A stretch of DNA of 64,000 nucleotides. It comes from Flavobacteriaceae bacterium. GTDB taxonomy: Bacteria; Bacteroidota; Bacteroidia; Flavobacteriales; Flavobacteriaceae. Positions 1-6,862 of this stretch are shown here, in pieces. Numbering within the stretch: position 1 is the first letter of the stretch; each line of letters begins with the position of its first letter. The translations under genes were made by a program, and so were the position numbers. Under the pieces are notes generated by a model that saw nothing but the letters and a program-made list of their open reading frames with translations, was not told the origin of the DNA and ran no database searches. The stretch spans positions 1 through 64,000 of the forward strand of contig JAHEKV010000001.1 in assembly GCA_024638165.1 (NCBI GenBank), read 5' to 3'.

Positions 1-96
1 GCTGAAGAAGTAGCTGAGGCTCCTGTTGCTGAAGAAGCTGCTACTGAAGAAGCTCCAGCAGAAGAGTCTTCTGAAGAAGAGAAACCAGCTGAATAA
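1..96 (+). CDS. rpsP: 30S ribosomal protein S16, C-terminal end only (partial)
   Basis: Only the last 31 codons and the TAA stop lie in the window; the gene begins upstream. The visible part is an acidic tail made almost entirely of Ala, Glu, Pro and Ser, ending EEEKPAE. No S16 core is visible. The call rests on position: the gene directly in front of rimM is normally rpsP, and S16 of Bacteroidota often carries an Ala/Glu-rich C-terminal extension. The stop lies 8 bases before the rimM start, which fits co-transcription. The family assignment is an inference from context and tail composition, because the conserved core is outside the window. Confidence 0.72.
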   Translation, partial: AEEVAEAPVAEEAATEEAPAEESSEEEKPAE

Positions 97-104
97 TTGA
101 CGGT

Positions 105-632
105 ATGCGACTTGAGTCCTGCTACCAACTAGGACATATCGCATCAAAATTTAGCTTCAAGGGTGAGGTGCTTCTAAAACTAGACACCGATTATCCCGGT
201 GAATATCTTGAAATGGAATCAGTTTTTGTTCAATTAGAACATGAATTGGTTCCATTTTTTATTGAGCGTTCCCGTTGGCACAATGGATCGCTCAGAGTGA
301 AGTTTGAAGGAGTTGATTCTGAACTTCAAGCTACTGCACTTATTGGAAAATCGATTTATCGCCCGTTAGACGAGCTTCCTGAATTAGAAGAGGGACAGTA
401 TTATTATCACGAACTCATCGGGTTTGAAGTTATTGATACTTCTTTTGGTCATATCGGTGAATTAGTTGGGGTGAATGACAGTTCCACTCAAGCCATTTTT
501 ATTATTGATCATAATGGGAAAGAGGTCTTATTGCCAGCGGTAGACGAAATCATCAATACGATAGATAAAGGCCAAAAACGTATCTTGGTATCAGCGCCAA
601 ATGGCCTGATTGAACTTTATTTAGAGCCCTGA
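105..632 (+). CDS. rimM: 16S rRNA processing protein RimM
   Basis: RimM binds ribosomal protein S19 and assists maturation of the 30S head. The 175-residue length is usual. The N-terminal half (about 1-90) has the RimM beta-barrel pattern beginning CYQLGHIASKFSFKGEV, and a PRC-barrel domain starts near residue 98 at YYYHELIGFEV. The ATG at 105 lies 8 bases after the preceding ribosomal-protein stop, and trmN6 follows 2 bases after its own stop, so rpsP-rimM-trmN6 is probably one transcript. Pairing with rpsP is the classic arrangement for this family. Confidence 0.95.
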   Translation: MRLESCYQLGHIASKFSFKGEVLLKLDTDYPGEYLEMESVFVQLEHELVPFFIERSRWHNGSLRVKFEGVDSELQATALIGKSIYRPLDELPELEEGQYYYHELIGFEVIDTSFGHIGELVGVNDSSTQAIFIIDHNGKEVLLPAVDEIINTIDKGQKRILVSAPNGLIELYLEP

Positions 633-634
633 GG

Positions 635-1339
635 GTGTTTCGATTTAAACAATTTTCGATAGACGATAGTAATGTTGCGATGAAAATCGGGACCGATGGT
701 GTTTTGATCGGTGCCTGGTCTTCTGCACCTGATCCTAAAAAAATCTTAGACGTTGGTTGTGGTACTGGGCTTATTGCGCTTCAATTAGCCCAGCGTTTCT
801 CTTCGAGTCAAATCAAGGCTGTAGATATTGATAAGCGAGCCTGTAACGCTGCTCAAATGAATTTTCGTAATTCTCCCTGGTCTGAGCGGCTAGAGGTAGT
901 TAAGGGTGATTTTTCGAATCCGTCTTCGATCGTTGACGCTGACTTTGATTTAATTGTTTCGAACCCGCCTTATTTTCAAGGAGCTGAGACCTTAGAAGAC
1001 GCTAGAACTCTTGCTAGAAATTCGAATCATTTACCCTTGCAATTACTCATTCAGTCTTCGCACCGTTTATTGAAGGCCGAGGGGTTATTTTCTTTAATTC
1101 TCCCTTCAGATCGATTCTCTGAGGCACAAAAGGTTGCGTTTGAGGCAGGTTTTAAGATTCGAAAGTATTGTCTAGTTAAGGGTCGCTCAGATTTACCAGT
1201 GAAGCGGGTGATGTTAGAACTTCAAAAAACCACCTCTGCGATTGTAGCTGAGCGTGAAGAATTAGTGATCGAGATTGAAAGACATCTTTATACTGAAGAG
1301 TATCGTCATCTTACAGCACCGTTTTATTTGAATTTTTAG
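635..1339 (+). CDS. trmN6: tRNA1(Val) (adenine(37)-N6)-methyltransferase, TrmN6/YfiC family
   Basis: This is a class I SAM-dependent methyltransferase expected to form m6A37 in tRNA1(Val). The SAM-binding motif ILDVGCGTG is at residues 37-45, and the N6-adenine catalytic motif NPPY is at 110-113 (DLIVSNPPYFQG). The N-terminal KQFSIDDSNVAMKIGTDG is the signature of the TrmN6/YfiC group. The start is a GTG at 635, two bases after the rimM stop. The gene overlaps the 3' end of the convergent dnaE2 gene by 4 bases, the two stop codons sharing TTAG. Substrate assignment is by family. Confidence 0.88.
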   Translation: MFRFKQFSIDDSNVAMKIGTDGVLIGAWSSAPDPKKILDVGCGTGLIALQLAQRFSSSQIKAVDIDKRACNAAQMNFRNSPWSERLEVVKGDFSNPSSIVDADFDLIVSNPPYFQGAETLEDARTLARNSNHLPLQLLIQSSHRLLKAEGLFSLILPSDRFSEAQKVAFEAGFKIRKYCLVKGRSDLPVKRVMLELQKTTSAIVAEREELVIEIERHLYTEEYRHLTAPFYLNF

Positions 1340-4290
1340 AAAGAGGTGTTAGTTACGTATTCGCAGCGCTCCTTTCTTTTTACTTCAATACTTCTGAACC
1401 CGAATTCGGTACAGACTAATCCTTCGATGAAGTAGATTCCTTTGGATAGTACGGGATATTTTTGAGCTACTTCAGGAAACGAAGTGGTGTCAAAAACGAC
1501 ACCATTGATATCTAAGTAGGTGGCGAATTGCATGATCTTTCCGCTTTTTGTTCTCGTGTTTTTCACCGTAACTAGATACCCTAGTATTCGCACTGTCTTT
1601 CGATCATAGTACTCTAGCTGGTTAGCGGTAACACCGTGAATCGGAGTTTTTAAAAGTTCAAAAGTCATTGAAAGGGGAAATCCTAAAAGCTCCCAAAGTT
1701 CATAAGTTCTCTCAACTGCTGATTCTTTGAGGTGTGTCAGGCTAACTCCCTTTTGTTCTGATGCGAAAAGTTTGGGTTGAAAGTTTCTTTGTCTACTATT
1801 TTTTATACCTAACGCTTGCCATAATAGCGAGTGCTTATTTTCATTGGTGAAGCTGAAGGCTCCGGCTCGTATTAGAAGTTCTATCTGTGAACTACCTATG
1901 GGTACTCGATCAATAAAGTCGAATAGACTTTTGAACTCCCCCTGAGTTCTGGCCTCTACTATTTTTATAATGCTTCGTTCCTCTAATTCTTTAAGGGCTA
2001 TAAAGCCTAGGTATAACTCGTTTTTGATGATCGTGTGTTGAATATGACTCTTGTTGATACAAGGGGTGTGTACTCTTGCGCCTAGTCTAACCGCTTCTTT
2101 GAGATAGAATTCTATTGCGTAGAATCCTCCTCCATTATTGATTACAGCCGTGAGATATTCTAGCGGATAGTAAGCCCTAAGAAATAGGCTTTGATAGCTC
2201 TCAACAGCATAAGAAGCAGAGTGCCCCTTGGCAAAGGCGTAGCCAGCGAAACTTTCGATTTGTCTCCATACTTCACGCACTTCCTCTTCGCGATACCCTT
2301 TTTGATTGCCATTTTCGAAGAATTGCGCCTTGATACGATTAAATTCAGCCTTTGATCTTGATTTACCGCTCATTCCTCTGCGTAGTACATCGGCCTCAGC
2401 AAGGCTCAACCCTCCGTAGTAGTGTGCGACTTTGATGACATCTTCCTGATACACCATAACTCCATAGGTTTCGGGCATAATATTTAGAAGTACGGGGTTG
2501 GCTCTTTGGTGTACTTTTTCAGGGTTTTGATGCCTAAGGATGTATTCATTCATCATTCCGCTTTGAGAAACCCCTGGTCTAATGATTGAGCTGGCAGCAA
2601 CAAGGCTCAGGTAGTTGTTTACTTTAAGTTTTTGCAAAAGCATTCGCATAGCGGGAGATTCAATGTAGAAGCAACCCATGCAATCTCCAAGGGCTAACAG
2701 TTTATTGATAGTAGTGTCATTTTTAAAGGTCTCGATTTGATGAATGTCTACCTGTTTATTTTGATTCTGTTCGATGAGTTTTAGGGCATCAGCAATTTTT
2801 GATAGACCTCGTTGAGACAGGATGTCGAATTTGTGAAGCCTAGCGTCTTCAGCGATGTGCATATCAAGGTGTATGGTTCGAAACCCTTTGGGCGGAAAAA
2901 AGGTAGTAGCATAACAGTGTATAGGCTTTTCGGTAATAAGCATTCCTCCGGCATGTATACTGAAGTGATTGGGTAAGCCTTCAATAAATTGAGAATAGTG
3001 CAATACTAGTCTCTGAAGCTCATCACTCTCCTTGTTGCGACCTAGGGGTTTTGTATGAGCAACTAGTGCATCAATTTCTTCCTTAGAGAGTCCAAATACT
3101 TTCCCGATTTCTCTGATTACTGCTCTTTTTTGAAAGGTTACATACGCGCCCAGCAAACACACATTCGGATACCTCTCAAATAAATATTGAATCATTTGGT
3201 TTCGCTCTCGCCAAGAAAAATCAATATCAAAATCGGGAGGGCTACTTCGGTACTTGTTAATGAAACGCTCAAAGTAGAGATTGAGCTCGATAGGATCGAC
3301 ATCAGTAATGCGTAGGAGATAAGCCACGAGGCTGTTGGCTCCACTACCTCTTCCTACATAGAAAAACCCTCTTTTTCTAGCTTCTCTAGTGAGATCCCAG
3401 TTAATTAAGAAGTAGGTGGTAAACGATTTCTCACAGATCAATTGCAATTCTTTAGCTAGCCGTGCCTGTAGCTCTTTAGGTTTTTCGTTAGGATACCGGT
3501 ACGCTATGCCTTCTTGACATAAACGCCTGAGTAGCGATTCATCTTCTTTCTGGTTTTTTCCAAATAATTGTTGGTTTTCTGAAGGGAGTCTGGGATCAAA
3601 GGAATACCCAAATGAGCATTGCTTACTGAGTTTTGTAGTTTGCTCTAATAAAAAGTCAAGGTCGTTAACCGCTTTTTTTAATTCGTTTATATCGAGCATC
3701 TGATGATCGATATCCCCTTGTTCTTCGACGGCTAGTTTACTGAGTAATGTATTATTATCAATGGCTCTTAGAAGACGATGGGTATTAAAGTCTCTTTTAG
3801 ATCGAAAGCTAACAGGGCTAAGAAATACAAGGCGTTCTTTATTCTCAATAAGTTTACTAAATCGCAAGCGGTTGAGATCTTTGATCGATACCCCTATGTA
3901 ATGATTGGGAAGTGTGATTTGTAGATTTTCAATTTGCACTTGAGTAAAGGGGTAGATAAAGCTTACCTCGTCGAGATCTGGAGCGTATTTTGGATATCCT
4001 TTTTTTGAGGCTTGAATCTCTGATACGAATTGATTGAGATTATAGAAGCCTTGTGCACTTCTCGCGATTCCTACATAACCCTTCGAGTTTCTGTCGCGGC
4101 AGTCAATACCTACTATAGATGATATGTTTTTTTTCTGGCAGTATTTAACAAAGGATAATACAGCAGCACTGTTGTTGATATCGGTGAGTGCGGCGAAAGA
4201 ATAACCTTTAGCAATAGCCAGGTCGACGAGCTCTTCTTCTGAGATCGTTCCGTATCGTAGGCTGTAATAACTGTGACATTGTAGATACAT
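1336..4290 (-). CDS. dnaE2: error-prone DNA polymerase III alpha-type subunit (DnaE2/ImuC-like)
   Basis: This 984-residue C-family polymerase is much shorter than a replicative DnaE, which fits the DnaE2/ImuC class used in translesion synthesis. The N-terminal PHP domain (about 1-200) is degenerate: the usual TDH.N site reads TDINN at 36-40. Catalytic aspartates are intact: PPDFDIDF at 351-358 (D355, D357) and HKFDIL with D489. The fingers motif IHAGGMLIT is at 445-453. A clamp-binding-like motif QPKLF is at 838-842, followed by an OB-fold region (about 895-980). The start overlaps the dinB stop by one base (TAATG), so the two are translationally coupled. That it acts in mutagenic lesion bypass is inferred from length and partner. 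Confidence 0.85.
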   Translation of the reverse strand: MYLQCHSYYSLRYGTISEEELVDLAIAKGYSFAALTDINNSAAVLSFVKYCQKKNISSIVGIDCRDRNSKGYVGIARSAQGFYNLNQFVSEIQASKKGYPKYAPDLDEVSFIYPFTQVQIENLQITLPNHYIGVSIKDLNRLRFSKLIENKERLVFLSPVSFRSKRDFNTHRLLRAIDNNTLLSKLAVEEQGDIDHQMLDINELKKAVNDLDFLLEQTTKLSKQCSFGYSFDPRLPSENQQLFGKNQKEDESLLRRLCQEGIAYRYPNEKPKELQARLAKELQLICEKSFTTYFLINWDLTREARKRGFFYVGRGSGANSLVAYLLRITDVDPIELNLYFERFINKYRSSPPDFDIDFSWRERNQMIQYLFERYPNVCLLGAYVTFQKRAVIREIGKVFGLSKEEIDALVAHTKPLGRNKESDELQRLVLHYSQFIEGLPNHFSIHAGGMLITEKPIHCYATTFFPPKGFRTIHLDMHIAEDARLHKFDILSQRGLSKIADALKLIEQNQNKQVDIHQIETFKNDTTINKLLALGDCMGCFYIESPAMRMLLQKLKVNNYLSLVAASSIIRPGVSQSGMMNEYILRHQNPEKVHQRANPVLLNIMPETYGVMVYQEDVIKVAHYYGGLSLAEADVLRRGMSGKSRSKAEFNRIKAQFFENGNQKGYREEEVREVWRQIESFAGYAFAKGHSASYAVESYQSLFLRAYYPLEYLTAVINNGGGFYAIEFYLKEAVRLGARVHTPCINKSHIQHTIIKNELYLGFIALKELEERSIIKIVEARTQGEFKSLFDFIDRVPIGSSQIELLIRAGAFSFTNENKHSLLWQALGIKNSRQRNFQPKLFASEQKGVSLTHLKESAVERTYELWELLGFPLSMTFELLKTPIHGVTANQLEYYDRKTVRILGYLVTVKNTRTKSGKIMQFATYLDINGVVFDTTSFPEVAQKYPVLSKGIYFIEGLVCTEFGFRSIEVKRKERCEYVTNTSF

Positions 4291-5504
4291 TATTGCTTGC
4301 GGTGAGCGAGTACGATAGGGGCGTTTCCGTTAAATGGGTTTTCAATTCGTCCGATAGTTTTAGCACCTAGACTTGAGGCTCTGATAATACTTCGATCACC
4401 AAAACGCAGTCTCATTCTGTCTATGGCTTGATAGAGCTTAATCGCTGATTCGTTATCGTCAAATAGGTTGATCTGATAGTTCCCTCCTGCTAAGTGACTG
4501 AATTTGACTCCTATTAGTCGAACTCTTAGTCGTCGATTGTACAAAGCGTTGAATAGCTCTAATACTCTAGGAATTAACAAGTGATCTGCGCTAGTGTAGG
4601 GTATTTTTAACTGCCTGCTCTGAGTGTCGAAGTCGGCATACCTTATTTTAACGCTTACGCAAGAAGTTAACTTTTGCCCTCTTCTGAGCTGATAGGCGAG
4701 GTTCTCGGTCATTGCGATAAGTAATTCTCTCAAGAGAGTCATATCTATAGTGTCGTAGTCAAAGGTTCTTTCAGTAGAAATAGATTTTCTTTCATTGTAA
4801 GTGATTACAGGGCTGTGATCTATTCCTTGAGCTCTTCGCCAAATGATTCCTCCTGTTTTGCCTAGCGTTTGCAAAAGAAGCTCTTCGGGAAGCTTTTGAA
4901 GGTCGCTGACGATTCTAATGCCTAATCGCTGTAGCGTTAGACCTATTTTGTCACCTACCATTGGGATTTTTCGAATAGGGAGTGGGGCCAAAAATTGCTT
5001 CTCGTATCCTTGATCGATTTTAATTTGATTGTTGGGTTTTGCCTCGCCGGTGGCTACCTTAGAAACGACTTTGTTTATGGATAGCCCAAGCGATATCGGT
5101 AACCCACTTTCTCTAATGATCTTGGTTCTTAGTTCTGAGGCGAACTTATAAGTACCGAAAAACTGATCCATTCCACTTAGGTCTGCGTAGAATTCATCGA
5201 TACTGGCTTTCTCGAAAGCAGGTACCTCTGATTTGATAATTTCAGTGATGAGGTCTGAATATTTGGTGTAGGTGCCTGAATTACCTCTTAGCACGATAGC
5301 TTCTGGACAGAGTCTGCGAGCTAATTTCATAGGCATTCCTGAGTGTACGCCAAAAGCCCGTGTTTCATAGCTACAAGCAGCTACTACTCCGCGGTCACTG
5401 ATGCCACCGACTAGAAGAGGTCTCTTCTTAAGCTCGCTGTTGATGAGTCGCTCTACAGAGACGAAAAAACTGTCTAGATCTAGATGTAAGATACTTCGAT
5501 TCAC
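4290..5504 (-). CDS. dinB: Y-family DNA polymerase IV (DinB)
   Basis: This 404-residue translesion polymerase has its catalytic site intact: LDLDSFFVSVE (D9, with F13/F14 at the steric-gate position) and SIDEFYADL (D103, E104). That separates it from ImuB, the inactive Y-family partner of the actinobacterial and proteobacterial mutasome. The thumb region contains KIPMVGDKIG, the little-finger domain follows, and a canonical beta-clamp-binding motif QINLF sits at 344-348. The start is a GTG at 5504, needed to include the first catalytic Asp. A -7 box ends only 4 bases upstream of it, and two palindromes lie beyond. The gene is coupled to dnaE2 by a TAATG overlap. Confidence 0.93.
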   Translation of the reverse strand: MNRSILHLDLDSFFVSVERLINSELKKRPLLVGGISDRGVVAACSYETRAFGVHSGMPMKLARRLCPEAIVLRGNSGTYTKYSDLITEIIKSEVPAFEKASIDEFYADLSGMDQFFGTYKFASELRTKIIRESGLPISLGLSINKVVSKVATGEAKPNNQIKIDQGYEKQFLAPLPIRKIPMVGDKIGLTLQRLGIRIVSDLQKLPEELLLQTLGKTGGIIWRRAQGIDHSPVITYNERKSISTERTFDYDTIDMTLLRELLIAMTENLAYQLRRGQKLTSCVSVKIRYADFDTQSRQLKIPYTSADHLLIPRVLELFNALYNRRLRVRLIGVKFSHLAGGNYQINLFDDNESAIKLYQAIDRMRLRFGDRSIIRASSLGAKTIGRIENPFNGNAPIVLAHRKQ

Positions 5505-5508
5505 TATT

Positions 5509-5516
5509 CAAAATTA
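5509..5516 (-). promoter_or_regulatory. -7 promoter element of dinB-dnaE2 (TAATTTTG)
   Basis: On the minus strand the sequence TAATTTTG matches the Bacteroidota consensus TAnnTTTG exactly and ends 4 bases before the dinB GTG. No TTG/TTTG element is seen at the usual 17-21 base spacing. A transcript from here would start at or just inside the coding region and so be leaderless. Confidence 0.5.
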
Positions 5517-5517
5517 T

Positions 5518-5547
5518 GGAATTATTCCAATTATTAGGAAATATTCC
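5518..5547. promoter_or_regulatory. twin inverted repeats, candidate repressor operator for dinB-dnaE2
   Basis: Two 11-base palindromes occur in tandem: GGAATTATTCC (5518-5528, 5-base arms around one central base) and GGAAATATTCC (5537-5547, 4-base arms). Their centres are 19 bp apart, about two helical turns, so both would face the same side of the helix. They lie directly upstream of the dinB -7 box, where a repressor would block polymerase. A damage-responsive regulator would suit the genes, but none is encoded nearby. The repeats are seen in the sequence; the function is inferred. Confidence 0.5.
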
Positions 5548-5567
5548 TTTAATGAAGTTTTCAACAG

Positions 5568-5595
5568 TTGGATAAAAAAATTGCCCCTATATTTG
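5568..5595 (+). promoter_or_regulatory. promoter for the 5601-5687 RNA (TTG, 17 bp, TATATTTG)
   Basis: A TTG at 5568-5570 is followed after 17 bases by TATATTTG at 5588-5595, a full match to the Bacteroidota vegetative promoter. The expected start point is about 5601-5603. Transcription runs toward the nitroreductase gene, but a hairpin plus U tract lies in between. Confidence 0.6.
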
Positions 5596-5600
5596 TAGTG

Positions 5601-5687
5601 TTGTGTTGTGCAGGTAAAACTGCATCAAGTGTGGTATCCACAGTGATACTGACCTTTGAAAGGCTTTCCTTAGGGGAGGCTTTTTTT
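5601..5687 (+). ncRNA. candidate small structured RNA (about 87 nt) or attenuated leader
   Basis: Between the promoter at 5568-5595 and a U tract at 5681-5687 the sequence can form three hairpins. Hairpin 1 is 5606-5628 (UUGUGCAG paired to CUGCA-U-CAA around GUAAAA, one bulge). Hairpin 2 is 5630-5642 (UGUGG/CCACA with a three-base loop). Hairpin 3 is 5663-5680, the terminator stem. No reading frame with a convincing start fits inside. I do not recognise the family: it lacks the SRP RNA core and is too short for 6S RNA. It may be a free small RNA, or the regulated leader of the nitroreductase gene 45 bases downstream. Confidence 0.5.
5663..5687 (+). terminator. intrinsic terminator after the candidate small RNA
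   Basis: The arm GCTTTCC (5663-5669), a TTAG loop and the arm GGGAGGC (5674-5680) form a 7-bp stem with two G-U pairs, followed by seven T. A weaker competing hairpin, 5653-5663 (CCTT/AAGG), would use the base of this stem. Confidence 0.6.
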
Positions 5688-5700
5688 GTTTCTAGCCCAT

Positions 5701-5718
5701 TAGTACTTTTAGTACTTT
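5701..5718. repeat. two tandem copies of TAGTACTTT upstream of the nitroreductase gene
   Basis: The 9-mer TAGTACTTT occurs twice head to tail at 5701-5709 and 5710-5718, each copy containing the palindrome AGTACT. It lies 14 bases before the ATG at 5733. No exact -7 box is visible here, although TACTTTTA (5704-5711) differs from the consensus at one base. It may be an operator or an imperfect promoter. Confidence 0.4.
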
Positions 5719-5732
5719 AAAAAATATCGCTC

Positions 5733-6293
5733 ATGGAATTAAGTGAATTAATACGAACTCGAAGAAGTGTATACCCAGGATCTTATAACGACCGTCCTAT
5801 CGCTGACGAGCTTGTTGAAGAGATGCTTGAAGCGGCTCGATGGGCACCAACCCATAAAAAAACACAGCCTTGGCGATTTGTAGTTATTCGATCAGAGGCT
5901 CGCAACCGACTCGCTGATGCTATTGGTGAAGCCTATACTAAGACTGCTCAGAAGTTCAGTCAAATCACCCATGACAAGATGCGATCAAATGCGACAAAGT
6001 CTCAAGTAGCTATAGCCATTTGCATGAAGAGGGATCCGAAAGAATCGCTTCCTGAGTGGGAAGAAGTTGCTGCAGTAGCGATGGCTGTTCAGAACCTATG
6101 GCTTACTAGTCATGAAAAAGGAATTGGGGGTTACTGGAGTTCTCCAGGGGTTGTTAAGCATTTAGGAGATTTTCTTGAATTAGAAAAGGGAGAGCGTTGT
6201 TACGGACTGTTCTATATGGGCTATTACGATGAAAAGCCTGAAGACTCGGTGCGTTTATCGCTCGCTGAGGTCGTTCGCTACTTCGATCGCTAA
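5733..6293 (+). CDS. nitroreductase-family flavoprotein (FMN-dependent oxidoreductase)
   Basis: This 186-residue single-domain flavoenzyme is expected to use FMN and NAD(P)H to reduce nitro, quinone or other electron-poor substrates in the cytoplasm. The FMN-phosphate motif RTRRSVYPG is at residues 8-16, followed by EAARWAPTHKKTQPWRF, in which Pro-Trp-Arg packs by the flavin. The later GIGGYWSSPG segment is also typical. The length fits the compact YdjA-like subgroup. The natural substrate cannot be read from sequence. The ATG follows the candidate RNA terminator and the tandem repeat, so the gene may be controlled by read-through of that leader. ruvC follows 17 bases later. Confidence 0.85.
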   Translation: MELSELIRTRRSVYPGSYNDRPIADELVEEMLEAARWAPTHKKTQPWRFVVIRSEARNRLADAIGEAYTKTAQKFSQITHDKMRSNATKSQVAIAICMKRDPKESLPEWEEVAAVAMAVQNLWLTSHEKGIGGYWSSPGVVKHLGDFLELEKGERCYGLFYMGYYDEKPEDSVRLSLAEVVRYFDR

Positions 6294-6310
6294 ATCGTTA
6301 TCTTAGTAGT

Positions 6311-6862
6311 ATGTCCGCCTCTAAAATTATCTTGGGAGTAGATCCCGGAACCACCATTATGGGTTTTGGCCTTATTGAGGTGAATGGTTCTCAAATGAAA
6401 TTCTTGCAGATGAACGAGTTACGCCTTCAAAAGGTGAGTGATCCTTATTTGAAACTGCGTATGATCTATGAAAGAACCATCGAACTTATCGATACTTATC
6501 ATCCAGACGAGATGGCTTTAGAGGCGCCGTTCTTTGGTAAAAACGTACAGTCCATGCTCAAATTGGGTAGGGCTCAAGGCGTTGCGATGGCTGCTGGTCT
6601 TTCCCGTCAAATACCGGTAAGCGAATATTTACCAAAGAAAATTAAGATGGCTATCACTGGAAACGGTAATGCTTCGAAAGAGCAAGTGGCGAAGATGCTT
6701 CAGGGGATGTTTGCTTTAAAAGAACTCCCCAAAAATTTAGATGCCACCGATGGCTTAGCAGCTGCGGTTTGTCATTTTTATAACGCCGGTAAGCCTGAGT
6801 CGACTAAGGCTTATCATTCTTGGTCAAGTTTTGTTAGTCAGAATAAAGACCGAACCAGTTAA
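6311..6862 (+). CDS. ruvC: Holliday junction resolvase RuvC
   Basis: RuvC is the endonuclease that cuts Holliday junctions together with RuvAB. All four catalytic acidic residues are visible: D11 in ILGVDPGTT, E71 in ALEAPFFGKN, and D144 and D147 in LDATDGLAAAVCH. The length of 183 residues is normal. The stop overlaps the hemW start by one base (TAATG), indicating translational coupling. Its partners are also in this window but far away: ruvB at 57378 and ruvA at 63443. Confidence 0.97.
   Translation: MSASKIILGVDPGTTIMGFGLIEVNGSQMKFLQMNELRLQKVSDPYLKLRMIYERTIELIDTYHPDEMALEAPFFGKNVQSMLKLGRAQGVAMAAGLSRQIPVSEYLPKKIKMAITGNGNASKEQVAKMLQGMFALKELPKNLDATDGLAAAVCHFYNAGKPESTKAYHSWSSFVSQNKDRTS

Noticed and set aside
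4290-5504. Calling the Y-family gene imuB
   Set aside because: All three catalytic carboxylates (D9, D103, E104) are present, whereas ImuB has lost them; DinB is the better name.
5401-5598. 65-residue plus-strand frame crossing the dinB start and operator
   Set aside because: It is antisense to dinB and ends within the small-RNA promoter; there is no family resemblance.
5601-5687. Possible SRP (4.5S) RNA or known riboswitch
   Set aside because: The conserved SRP apical loop (GGUC..GGAAGGAAGCAG type) is absent, and no TPP, cobalamin, SAM or preQ1 core sequence is visible. It is kept only as an unclassified RNA candidate.
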